Below, piece after piece: positions 49,716-61,810 of a stretch of 64,000 bases of DNA. The notes beneath the pieces are model-generated. The model was not told the origin of the DNA. It saw only the letters and a program-made list of their open reading frames with translations, and searched no databases. Source of the stretch: Orbilia blumenaviensis (taxonomy: Eukaryota; Ascomycota; Orbiliomycetes; Orbiliales; Orbiliaceae). The stretch covers positions 1,922,001 to 1,986,000 of the forward strand of contig JAVHNS010000008.1 in NCBI GenBank assembly GCA_036872755.1, written 5' to 3'. Numbering within the stretch: the first letter of the stretch is position 1; each line of letters opens with the position of its first letter. A program made the position numbers and the translations under genes.

Positions 49716-52700
49716 TTATGAACAAGGCAGGCTATGGCTGATTGAGCCTGGTTCATCCCATGTCATAAGTTCCTCTAGTATACTGGCACCATCCTCATTA
49801 TCTTCGGCTTCGTGCTCAGCAGTAGGGATAACTGGGTTTCGTTGAGCCGATGTTTGTGGCAAGAAGTTCATTGCAGTGCCAGTTCCGGCGGGTTTAGGGC
49901 CACCATTGGCTCTCGATTCAATCGCCCTTGTGATAATCTTGTGTAGTGTAAAATAACCCTTGCTATAAGCTAACTCCCGTGCTTCGTCAAGATGCTTAGA
50001 TGCTCCAGCTTCAACAAGAGCCGTGGTGATATCCAATCTTCCCAAGACCACAGCCACCTCTATTGCTGTCGTGTCAAATGCAAAGGTGTAGTTAACATCG
50101 ACGTTTGGAAGGATCTTTGTAACCTTGTACAGGTTTCCGAGAATAATGGCGAGAAGCAGCGGTATTTCTAATCTGACAGAAACACTCGGACCTGTAACGC
50201 AGCGGTCGAAGATACAAGTAAATGTCTTCACGCTCGAAAAGCAGGTTGCTTCGCGGATCACATCATTGGGTATTACCAGAGACGGTTGATGAGACAATAT
50301 TTGCTCAACGGTTTCATAGATGTCCCCATAGACAGCAAGTTTCAGAAGACAGGCTAACTGATAGTAATCTAATTCCATGATATGTGAAGCCGCTATATCG
50401 CAAAGGCGTCTGTGGAATGACTTATCTGGGATGCACCGACTCCAGTTCATAATATCTTGCAATAAGCCTTTGTATTTAGTGAAATGTTTATCCAAGTTGA
50501 GGAGGAGCTTAGTAGTTTTGCGGTTATTGCATTTGTAGCTGTAATCCGCTGTTCTGTAGTTTCCCCCTTTGACCTCGAAACAGAAGGCATATAATTTTCT
50601 TGTAAGAGGGTCCATTGCTGCATGTTTTGGTATGCTGCCATAACTCTTTGTCGTTGTTTCTACGGATGTTCTTGTTTCCTTCGAGTGAGGTATTGTATGA
50701 GGCGGGAGCTCGAATTTGATCGATCTCGTATTAGCTACGTAGGAGAAACTCGCCTCTGCCCAGAGCCCATCAAAGACCTCCCTAAGTTTGCTAAGTAAAG
50801 GCTTGATGTCTTGGTGGTTGAAGAGCATGCCTTCAAATTCAACAGAGGTCAAGGTGCCCCCAACTCCACGACTGGCCCGAACGTCAACGTCCACATTTGC
50901 AAAGAAGCCGAGAGTTAGCTCCAGTAGTGTGAGAAATATCATAATTTCCTCATCAAACTCATCTCCAAGCAATTCATTCGTCAGCTTGTCAACAGTCGGA
51001 AGTAGATCATGGGCAAACCCCGAACTGGGAAATGTGTAGGACCAGGTTATATTGTAGTCTTCGACTTCCTCATCAGACGAATCAAAAAATAGATCACCCC
51101 AGGCCTCCTGTTTTTTTTTCTGCAAGATAAGCTCCTCAATTCGATTAACTATTGGTAATAGTCCCTGGGTTTCAAGGCGTTCCTTCAGTGGGGCCCTGAT
51201 GTCTCTAGATCGTGATCGAAAGATATATTCTAGATCCACTGAGATAGACTCAAAATAGTCCAACGCGACATTCCGGGGGTCTGCACCGTGTTCTAATAGT
51301 ATCCGTATTGCCTTGGTATCTTCGTTCTTGATAGCGCAAGCAAGAGCAGTGTAAATGTATGGATCTTTGCCGTCGGATTTAATGCGAAAAGCCACTTCGT
51401 CAACCCTCCCCCTATATATTGGCTGGCTAAGAATTTCTTTTATCATTGAGTGATCTCGACGTTCTGTTGCGATATGTAAAATATTATCTCGACTGCCAAT
51501 AGTGTCGGAAAACCGTCGGTCCTTTTGAGAGTGTTTGCTTGCTAGAACCCGAAAACAATTCAGGTGACTAGTAGCGACGCTGAGCTGCAATGCAGTGCCT
51601 ATCGTCGTTGAGAATGTATATATCCTGAGGTTCTGAGCCCAAGCTAGACCATCGTCACCCAACTGCTTTAAATACCTCGAAAAGATAGATGAACCTATTG
51701 CTGAATCCCGAAAACAGTCTTCTGCTCCGCATTCTATTAGGTCGGATACCAAAGTTGGATTATCAACAAGGACAGCCGTCCAAAGCAATGATGGCGATAG
51801 AGTCGATATAGGCGCTATATTGACGTTGATATTTTGGCGAAGGATAAAACTCCAAGCTACCTGCTGCTTGTACTCGATTGCATACTGGGCCGCTGTGGCG
51901 CCTATGGTCTCAGATTCAAAAGTGTCGTCCCCGGGCGCCTCTAAAATGCCCAAACGAACAAGCAGCTTTAACATATCTATATCCCCAGTTCTCGCGGCGC
52001 TATAGAATAACTCAACCGCGAAGCTTTTTACTACAAGACCGAACACTTCCGGATCGCCCTCTGCAATATGACCTGAAGAGGAATCGAGGCGAGGAATCAT
52101 TTCAGATGGCTTTCGTTGTTTAAGGATCCTTTCTAGGGCACCGGCGTGTTCCTTCAGCCGACCTGACCTCAAAAGTGAGTCCATGCATTGACGTTGTTGG
52201 AAACTATCGTCTATCTTGTTTGAAACGCGGATCATGTAAGATTTCAAGAAGCGCATCAAATCTAAAAGACGAAGACTCTGCCCCTTGTTAGAGGGAAGAA
52301 CCTTTGCTACCCATATTTCGGGGTTTGTGATGGGCTCGGGCTCTGGTGATAGTATCAGCGAGATCGAACTGTCTTGGATTCCGGCAAAAAAATATGACGC
52401 GGGATCTAGAGTAGATGCACGTATAATTAGTCCACCCTGCGATATTGTTCAGAAGCCTTGGATCCTCATACCCCCCAAAAATAGGCTCAGTTGGGCTTCG
52501 AAAATTATTTCGAAGCGCATTGTTGGAGCAATCCGAAGCAGCGAACTTCGGGGGGTCGGTGGCGGCAGTCCCTCGGCAGCTGAGGGAGAGTGCATTACGC
52601 TTGTCGTAGACTGTGTCAAAGAGTCCAGCATTGATGGCATGAATAATATATTACCAGCTGGATCGAATGACGTAGAATCATCAATAGCTGTCGCACGTGA

Positions 52701-53325
52701 CATTCGTGGTGATGGTGTAACTATTTCGATGTCTACAGGGGTGTATCCTAGCGGTTTACCGTCTCAGCATCATATTCCACCGCCAGTTGAATAATAGTCA
52801 CATTCTTCCATATCAGGGCCGGGCAGTATGAGCCTTACCTTGTATATTATCGTGGTTTGCAAGCCTCTGCTGGTGACGCTCAAGCTCGCTCATATATCGA
52901 GGCTTCTTCTGTTTGAGTTCGTCCTCGTGGATGATTCGACCTGCCACTTTAACCACCGTTTCCTTCCCCTCTCTCTTTCTCTTTCCCTTCTCGGCATTAA
53001 TAAAATCGACGTCTTCCCGGGTGAGTCGTTTCTTAAGTTTCCAGACTTCATATATCATATGACGATATTGAGCCTTTCTATCTTTCTGTTAGAATATAAA
53101 CGAGAATTATTTTTGTATTAAATAGGAATAAGCATATGGTTAGTACGTAGCCTTGAACCCTAAGTCATTTTCAAGTGTCTCGCGGACTTGCTCAAGGGTT
53201 TTTCCTTGGTCTAGATATAGGTGTTTAATGTAATCCCCGCATGCCGCCCAAGTACTCCCATCGATTTTTTTGGCAGATACCCTTGTGGGCCTTTTGGAGC
53301 TACTAGGGATCTCTTGAGTGTCCAT
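49716..53325 (-). CDS. Clr5-domain ankyrin-repeat protein
   Basis: Four exons (53325-53147, 53077-52839, 52762-52472, 52405-49716) join in phase into 1132 residues. The N-terminal Clr5 domain spans exons 1 and 2: STWAACGDYIKHLYLDQGKT, LEQVRETLENDLGFKATKAQ, then YRHMIYEVWKLKKRL. A basic region (EKGKRKREGKE) and a Ser/Pro-rich linker follow. The large last exon holds ankyrin repeats (for example YTALACAIKNEDTKAIRILL and DITTALVEAGASKHLDEARE), interrupted by an acidic, non-repetitive central part. Clr5-ankyrin proteins are numerous, variable and uncharacterised in Pezizomycotina; the Clr5 domain was named from a fission yeast silencing factor. The stop codon at 52449 lies in a 66-base in-frame intron, so the gene is not broken. 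It is tail to tail with the MBL-fusion gene, 152 bases away. Confidence 0.85.
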
Positions 53326-53350
53326 TTTTTTTTTTTTTTTTTTTTTTTTT
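53325..53350. repeat. Poly-A leader abutting the Clr5-ankyrin start codon
   Basis: A run of 26 T on the plus strand means the minus-strand ATG at 53325 is directly preceded by 25 A. A homopolymer this close to a start codon is length-unstable and may affect initiation; poly(A) leaders can bind poly(A)-binding protein. Confidence 0.9.
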
Positions 53351-54721
53351 AGAGATGGAGACCCGATATCATATGTTCCATCGCAGGTAATGCTAAATCA
53401 ATGGTTAAAAAGGAGGGAGGAAATAAAATCTGATCTCGAGCTCAATTTCATAAAAGAGAAGAGAGGTTGTACCTCCTTCATGAATTCACCTAACAAGGGG
53501 TTGCAGTTGTGTGGTTATTTTTAAATATTAGGTGTAAAATACGACAGCCTTCTTCAAAGGGTACGCAGCAGCTGGAGTACGACTCTATGGGTGCCACATC
53601 TCATGTCTAGCCAAGCAACCTTACAAGGCCCGGTTGGTCGCCAATAACACTAAAATCTGGATAGCGTCTACATCCGTCGAGCCATTTCAAACATAGTTAG
53701 CTTGTATTTACCGTCCACTCATTATACGTAGTACTACCTTGCTAAATTTGGACTAAAGCGTCCTAAAAGAAGTAAATCAATATTGAACATATCGCGAAGG
53801 GTAGCCTTATCCATAGCCAGGAGGTTGGAAACCCGTTGATGTTCTACAATCTCTCTACCATTTCTCCATCATGCCTACCAAATAATCATTTAGGAGAGGG
53901 AACCTCATGTTCAGATTTATGAAAACCGCATTACATTGTAATGTTGTAGACGTTTTGCATTCTAGCTATAGTTTGGTTTCGAGTGGTCTCCTGCATCTTG
54001 GCGTCCTCATACGACCATATAAAACCCAATACGCCGACTGCATACATATAATTCGAGATTGCCTCGTTCAAAGGCCCTTGTATTGACCTTATTCTTACTG
54101 AAAGGGGCTTGGCAGGTCTGGTTTACTAACGATTTCCTTAATAATGAGGAACCAGGAGGAAGTTCTCGTTCTGGGCATGGCTGTCTATGTATGTATCTAG
54201 GGATAATACGACATGGAGCTATTGCAGGGGTTACTTAATCTCGCGGCGAAAGAGGAAAGCTGCATGCACTCTGCTCCGTCAGGTTAAAGATTGGCCACTC
54301 CTTCTGTCGAAGGCTACTTAATTGCTCAAAAGTATTGATGGCCCCGTTAATGTATGCGTCTTGGTAGCTGGACAAGTGTTGATGACTAGAATCTTAATAT
54401 TTCGGATAATATCTGTCGTAGAAGCAAGTCACGCCAGTCGTAAATAGATCTAGGTATACTTAAGACTAAGTAAACCCCTTGAGACTCTATCGGCATTATT
54501 CACCCTTTTCCTTCGAAGTTGGCCGCGTTTGGCAGGAAGCGCCTTAAGAGTAGTTAAAGCTAAAAAGTTTTTCGCATAAGAAATTTAGTCACGCAAACAA
54601 GGTTGCTTATGGCTTCAATGACCAATATTAACTTCTAACTACCTAGGTAGTCAATTCTGTATCATGTGCGGAGTATTTAAAGGTCAATATAGTAAAGAAG
54701 AAAAAACAGGCAATAAAAAGG
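53351..54721. other. Intergenic region between Clr5-ankyrin and NLR genes
   Basis: 1.4 kb with the promoter of the Clr5-ankyrin gene and the 3' flank of the NLR gene. No gene, repeat or transposon remnant could be recognised. Open frames are short. Confidence 0.5.
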
Positions 54722-57700
54722 TTATACAAGACGAGACCATCTAAGACTAAGTATTGCTAACATTGCTATTGCGACCGAAAAACTAGTAAAAAAAGACAAA
54801 AAAACCAAAAAAAACAGAAAAAACCCGAAGGCCCCAAAAGGCAAAAGAACAAGAAACAACGTTAAGCAAATACCTAAAACCCCAAAAACTGAAAGAAAAC
54901 CGAAGCATAAGTTTAATAGAGAGATGTCAGGAACCTGGATAAAAACTGCACTGAAAAACACAGAAAAGAATATCGTTAAAACGATAGAGTCGAAAATGTG
55001 GAAGCGGTTAAGGATTTTGGGAGAGGCCCAGGGAGACCGAGACCCTTGCGAAGCTGATGGATGGTTTCGATGTTCCTGTGGTAACCAAAGGAAGTTCCGA
55101 CCACCAAGAGCTATCCATTCGCCGGTAAAAAAAATATCATTCGGCCGCCCGGAAAGCTGAATAGAGTCAGGAGATATAGCGAGAGTTCCCCTATCGGTTT
55201 CAATATATCCACTTTCACTAGAAAACTGTAATTTCCTAGGGGAAGTTCCTAGCTTGAGGCGCTTTATTTGCTGCCCTGTCTCTGCGTTCCAAAGTCTGAC
55301 TGTATTATCCCTGGATGACGATACCAGATATTTGCCATCAGGAGACAGTATGGCTGCGAGGATATGCTCCTGATGCCCTTTGAAATAAATCCCCTGATTT
55401 GTTGCTTTATTCCAGAGTACAACATCAGTTGCAATTCGCATCAATATTTTCTGGCTATCGAGGGCGGGGCTAAGTATTGGATAGAGGTCAATGTGGTGGC
55501 CAGAGATATCGACCACGACAAAACTCCTCCAATTTTCAGTATCCCAGAGTATGATTTCGTCAGACGACGCCGATGCAAGTTGCTTTCCATCTTTAGAAAA
55601 GGCAACTCCAGTAACATCGTATTTGTGCCCTCTAAGAGTTTTCACCGGGCAATGCAAATATTTCGCCAAATTCCGAACCTTGATTGTTCTATCGTCTGAT
55701 ATAGATACTAAGTGTTTGCGGTCAGGAGAAAAAACAACTTTATCCATAATATTGTCTTTAGGACTTGCGAAACTGCTGTGTATTTCTTGCGCGACTACGT
55801 CGCAGAGTGCAATCAGTCTATACGCGAATGGCATAATTACTAAAAACTTACTTTTGAAGAAAGTGGTCAGTTTGGTTCTCGTTTCGCCCCAGATAGTCGC
55901 TCCTTCGCTCAAGGCTTGGTTTTGCGATAAAATTAACCGGTATAGCTTATATAGCTTAGTATGCCATTTTGGCTGCTGCATCGATGTTGTATCCCAAATT
56001 CTAATTGTCTTATCGCCTGAAGCTGATACTAGCCGTTCGCCGTTAGGAGAGAAGGCAAGTGCGCGAATCTCTCCAGTGTTCAGTTGAAATGTTCCCATTT
56101 CCCATTTATTTCCTATTTGTTTCCAGACTATAATCAGGTTCCTGCTCATTTTTGATGCCAAATACTTGCTATTAGGGGAGGATAAAATCGCGATCGAATA
56201 TGGCCGGGATGGCAACACAGGAAAATCTTTTAGTGGCTGTCCTGTTGTCACATCCCAGAGACAGATGTTAGGACCTGCTACTGATGCTAAATATTTGCTA
56301 TCAGAAGAGAAGGTGATAGCTGTAGCAAGGTCTGGGGTGTATTTGGTATTCATTTTCACTCGCTTTCCTTCCCACGTCTCGATTTCCCAAAGCTCGATAA
56401 CTGTGTTATAAGTTAGTCTGCTGATGGCTAATGCTAGCGTTTTGTTGTTTGGAGAGAAGGCAACTGCGCTGATCCATTTGTGGTCGCCAGCTTCGAATTT
56501 TTTCGTTTGTTCCCCCGTCCTTGTATTCCAAAGCGTCATAAATTGTTCCGTAACTGCTGCCATCTGCTTGCCATCGGAAGAGAAGGCAACGGGTGCATAC
56601 CAGTCGAGATCCTTTACGCGTAGATCTGTTTCAAAAATTTTGACTTGTTGTTTTGTTGTTACATCCCAAAGTATGACCTTGCCATCATCTGACACTGACA
56701 CCAATCTTAATTGGTTGTCTTCGGGCAAAAAGGCAATCTTCAAAATTGTCGTGTTATGGCCTTCAAAAGATTTTAATTGTTGCCCTGTTGCTACATCCCA
56801 AAGTCTAACTGTTCCGTCGGCTGATCCTGATGCCAATTGTTTACCATTTGGGGAGAATAAGACCGTTGTGACCGCACTTGTATGCGCTTCTAATTTTTGC
56901 AATTCTGCACCCCAAGATTGCGTCAATTGCAAGACGTCCGGCAGCCCCTGGACCCATTTTGGGATGGGAAATGTATTCCTAATGATGCTTGCTTCAGGAC
57001 TGAAAACGATAGCAGAAGAATAGATCTGAAGTGGTGCCTTATCAGCTATCTGCCAGAATTGTAGCAAAAAGCGTTTAGAGTCGCTCAGAAAATTCAATAT
57101 TTCGGGACCCTTGTTTTCCTAATTCGTTTCGCGGTCAATATGTCAGCATCATGGTATTGGAAAATTATGAGCGATAGTCTTGTAGTCGGCTCCTCTAGGG
57201 AACTAGAGGATTTGTATAATAACTTACATCTACAAGTGAATGCAAAGTGTCAATTAGGCTCAGGCTTTCAGACATCTGTCCTATAAGGCTTAGAATCTCA
57301 AGCCAATGTAAGAAGTGTTTGCGAAGGAATTCGTGGACCACGCCTTCATCAATGATGGGCTTGTCGACATTACCATGTTTCAAATGATGCGGCCAGTAAT
57401 GGCAAGCGTATTGAACATGTTTTGGTATACACTGATCTATTTTAACTTTCTCGACTTCTTCTCGTGGCATTCCAGGATAATCTAAAGAACAGATGTTCTC
57501 TTTGAGATATTGGGGCAATAGATCAAGACACTTTGTCATAATCTTAGAGTGGGTATCTTTTTCATCGACGCAAAACCAGAAATCGCTTCCTTTTCCACTA
57601 GGATCAACAAGGAACTCTCGAAATGAGAGATGTAGCAATCGAATAGGGAGATTTGGATCTGATGGAATATCGAGGACCGAGTGTAAATGGTGCAGCTTAT

Positions 57701-60414
57701 TGTCGATTTGTCGCTGATCTCTACCGAGAAGTCTTGCAAGAGATGATGCAGGTAAGGGATCCGCAAAAACAATTATAGAACCTATGATTTCTCTGAATTC
57801 CTGACGGAATTTTTTAATATCTGGCTCCGGAATATTGCTATCGAACTCCAATTGTTTTATCACCGGAAGATATGTTCGGTTTAGCCTTGATTTCCCTCCA
57901 GCGGACCCATATTTCAAAAAAGTATTTAATTTTCGTTCTGGGTCCCATTCTGTAGTATCTCCAACGAACCTAGATATAGTCGCTGCAAAAATGAATGATG
58001 GAATTGCTAGCTTGACTAAGCTTCGGATCTTCTCATCACCAGGCCAATCTAGTGGAAGCTTTGGCGCAGACGAAAATTTGCAGCCGCCGAGGTTAAAATC
58101 TGATACAATCTTCGAAAATTCATTACGTAAGAAAACTGATATGTCTTGCTTGACTGTGGGCTCGGGAATATCGTTGTGATCATGAAGCGTCATGCTATCG
58201 TATGTACCAGAGGGCATACGATCAAATCCTTGACGAATCGCAAGCTCTGGCCGACTCGCCAAGAAGATTTTTATGTGTACTGTTCCTAAATTTCCCATCT
58301 CATGAAGAAAGTCGAAGACTTGTGCGACTTCATCGTCCGCGTCCCGCCCTCCCCCGCATTCATCCAATGCATCAATAACAAAAACCAATGGCCTGGGGAT
58401 CCGAGTAAGCAATTTGAGGGGCTGTAAAATGAGAATTTCGAATTGTTGTTCTAACGATCCCCTAGCGATTTGAGGCTTCTGCTTAATGGCACTCTTAATG
58501 TGAGGTACTATGCTAGGTATCCTTTGAACAAGCTGAAAGGCAATTGTTGTAAAGAATTGAGACAGATTATTACGCCCATTTTCATTTCTGTCAAAGAAGA
58601 AACTGGCACCTAATTGGTAGTCATCATCGCCATCGTCGAAAGTCTGTGCGATTGTTCGAGATATTGTTGATTTCCCGGCTCCAGCCATACCGTTTAGCCA
58701 CAGTATGCGTGTTCCTTGAGGATCTTTGGCCCATTGTTTGATTTTCTGTAAGAGTTCTATTCTCGTTTTGGGATGACATCTCGCACCAGGCCCGTGATTC
58801 CGAGACTGGAATTTACTGCTGTAGAAATCGAATGCCGCGCTTTCAACGCATGGTATTTTCTCGAGCTCTTGTTCGTCTAAAGTATTCGCCCTAGATTAAT
58901 ATTACCAAAGTCACGTTAGCCCATTCATTCGATCATCATTACGCTATAGTAGCTAAGGCAACCTGTAGCATGCACTTACATATTAATATCATCCCTGTGA
59001 CTTCGAAGAGTATCCATGATGCGGTTATGTATCGTCCTGTATGTTGTATCTTGCATGCTCTTTAATTTGACGATTGTTGAATGGTCTCCATCAGCAGGTA
59101 AGACCTCTTCAAATCCAGAGATTCCTAACTCTGCTGAATTTCTGTCCACAACCGTTACATATTCTCCGTACCGTCCCGGTCCTCGATTATCACCCCCCTA
59201 CATCAATACAGCTCCTAATTAGTTTCTCTCGCATATAAAGTCAAGGGATATTTGAAGTTTGAATTATTACCTTTATAAACTCCCGCGTTTTGTCTGTTTC
59301 ATAGAATGTGCAAATATTTATTGCCATACGCTTAATCTCGTATTTGAAGCGGTCAGTCAGAGTGGTGTGTCTATCCGTCTCGTTGATGATATCCTGAACA
59401 ACTCTAAGACCTTGATCTCCAGACTCATATTCATCCTCCAAAACCGAGGCAACGTCGTCAAGGTGTATACCACGAAAAGGAACACCGAATAGAAATATTC
59501 TCTTGACTGATTTATAGATATTCTCATATCTATCCCCTTCGGATGCTTTGAGAAACGCCTGTAGATTAGACATTGGTGAGCCGAGTAGTAGTGTTAGTGA
59601 TAGTCTTGAAGATTCTATACTTGAGTGATAATATTGCCACCAAGACTGTGACCAATAAGGGCTATTGGCCTCCTCTGCTCCTGTTATTCCGGATTCCTGT
59701 TAGTCAATTCTTCAATGATCAAGTCGGCTCAAGTTGTTTTTAGGTAAGCATGCCTCTGATGACCCTCTAGCTTTATTTATCTCTGTCAACAGATATCTGA
59801 CATAGTCTTCGATTCTCCAGCTCGCTTTAGCCCCATATTTTGTGTTAAACCCGAATATCATTGTTCTACAACATGACTTCAAATCGTCATCCTGGCTGAA
59901 GAAATCCTGAAGCCACATTGGATTATCGCCATTGATTTCAGGGCCGACCTGGTCTCGTAGACCAACCCATGATCCGTAGGCGTGAGAATTAAGTCCTGAC
60001 AAGGCAACGACGCTTTATATTGACAATAATCAACATTAATATTATTATAGAGCTTTATTTGATGTATTAGTTGACCAGGAATGCTTACTCAATCTTGATC
60101 TCCTTTGGCTCAACCGTATATAGTTGCGTGAGACCAAAGAAGTCGCTATCAATGTGTATGTCCCTCCCTCGATGAGTAAATGACGGGTTGTCGTTGCCGC
60201 GAAAGAATAGGGGGGAGTCAAACGGCTTCAGCCGAATGATCGCAATCTGTGTCTTTGGGTCGGTACAAGTAGGTGCGAGACGAAGGGAAATTGTGTATAT
60301 TTCCTTCTCCTCGCTCGTGAGTTTGTCTAAAAGTGCTGACTTGAACTCGGCCTCGCTAACGTCGAAGCCAATATTCGTCGCCCGATAAGTACCCCGGTTC
60401 TTTTTGGTCGCCAT
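54722..60414 (-). CDS. NLR-like receptor: SesB-type hydrolase, NACHT, WD40 repeats, C-terminal hydrophobic domain
   Basis: Seven exons (60414-60089, 60012-59754, 59680-59621, 59558-59271, 59197-58980, 58890-57228, 57118-54722) join in phase into 1736 residues. The N-terminal domain is an alpha/beta hydrolase of the SesB type: DVVALSGLNSHAYGSW, nucleophile motif IALIGHSLGG (Ser 207) and KRIFLFGVPFRG. The NACHT domain has P-loop NGMAGAGKST (about 450-460), Walker B LVFVIDALDECGG (about 555) and IKIFLASRPE. From about 939, eight or more WD40 repeats appear, such as LASGSADGTVRLWDVATGQQ. The last 95 residues are strongly hydrophobic (two to four helices), which is not usual after WD40 repeats. 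Such STAND receptors act in heterokaryon incompatibility and self/non-self recognition. Exon 2 ends at a GC donor, the only choice that keeps the frame. Confidence 0.9.
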
Positions 60415-61747
60415 GCTGAATGTTCGGGTGAGATTGCTAATATTTCATAAAAATAATCATTTGAAACGAATAAAAGTGCTGATAGTTAATACATCGCGCC
60501 GTATTAGTACGTATCTACTCGCTGATAGTCTTTCGGTGATCGAAAGAACGAAAGATGATGGCTGCGGAATTGCTGCATTTTACAATTCAATGTTATTGTA
60601 TTTTTGATACCCTCTATTCCCCGTCGTAAAGTCGTAGGATTTGCTAGCTTTTTAAAAGAAAAGAAAAAATTCGCGCCAACTGGTCTCGTTAGGCGCCAAC
60701 TAGTTTTGCCAGCCACGTCAATGCGGATGCAAATACGCAGCCTTGCTGCACTGTTTGCCGGTATCCTCTCCTAGATACCTAACTCAGTATTCTGAGACAC
60801 GCGATCCCGGATCTCGCGCCCTTACTCGAGGATTTACTCCTCTCGAGTTCTAGGTGCCATTCAGCATTATTTTTCCTCGGGTTGCAACTTAGTCCATTAT
60901 CGCTTCCCCAGTACGAGGCTTTCATGCAAACATACCTTGCATCCTGCATATTGATTTCCAGCGAAAGATGCCTTGCAAAACTCCCGAGAGCGAATATGCC
61001 TTGTCATTAAATTTATAATTAGCTTAAGTTAGACACTTTACCCAATGCCTGTTCTACCCCTCGGAATCAAGTTTTGTTTGGTCTTTATACTGTCAAGTTT
61101 TTAGAAAACCGAATGATATCCGTCTTTCTTCCATCCTTCAAATCTAGCCCGCAGTATACATAAGATGGCGCCAGAACCTAACTAACGGTAATCCTGGCGG
61201 AGATGCTTGCCATTCCGGGGCTCTACTCGTTACTCAGCATAATCCCCCCTTCCGTCTAGGCGCACATCGGCAGGCGCTAAGAACTTAATGTCTTGGTCTT
61301 GAAGCTGCTCTCAGTTTATGTTCTAGACGTGGCTGATATTTGTGTTGCGTGCCGCATTTTTTACCGCTTCTCTTGACATCAAGTTCGGGGTGGCTGATCA
61401 GACGTTAGGGGCATTTCGATTTTGCATGTTACTTCGAGATCTATTATCTCAGCTAAGGGCGTCCTCAGGGAGACCTATTTTTATGTAATGTTTAGTTTAG
61501 TCGCCTGATACATATTCATAGCAATCGGTGGATGCCCATGGTCATGAATCAAAACACCCGTACGTGGGTTCCATTGTCGAAATGTAACCCGCATATAAGC
61601 GAAGTCGCACAGACTATGGGATATATAATTCCCAGGCACGCTCCCGCTTTCCTAGGCTGACCCGTGGCTCAAAATTCTGATTAATATCCCCCCCAGTTCT
61701 ATTCTAAGGTCGATTGGGAAGATACTCGACTTGCTTTGAATCATTCT

Positions 61748-61788
<41 letters not shown>

Positions 61789-61810
61789 TTTATCTAATAT
61801 ATCTTCTATC
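60415..61810. other. Promoter of NLR gene and of maleylacetoacetate isomerase
   Basis: 1.4 kb between two divergent starts. The sequence is mixed, with scattered GAATTC/CTCGAG-type short motifs and an (AT)n microsatellite of about 34 bases at 61751-61784, 27 bases upstream of the isomerase ATG. No gene is supported. Confidence 0.55.

Noticed and set aside
52406..52471. In-frame stop codon upstream of the ankyrin exon, suggesting a broken gene
   Set aside because: It lies within a 66-base intron with good donor (GTATGA), branch-like and acceptor (CTCTAG) signals and matching phase, so the reading frame is intact after splicing.
52285..52794. 169-residue open frame on the plus strand
   Set aside because: It is antisense to exons 3 and 4 of the Clr5-ankyrin gene, has no domain and no promoter or splice context.
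57118..57228. Separate NACHT and WD40 genes
   Set aside because: A GTAAGT...TTAG intron in phase 0 joins the two open frames, and the NACHT-WD40 order is the known receptor architecture.
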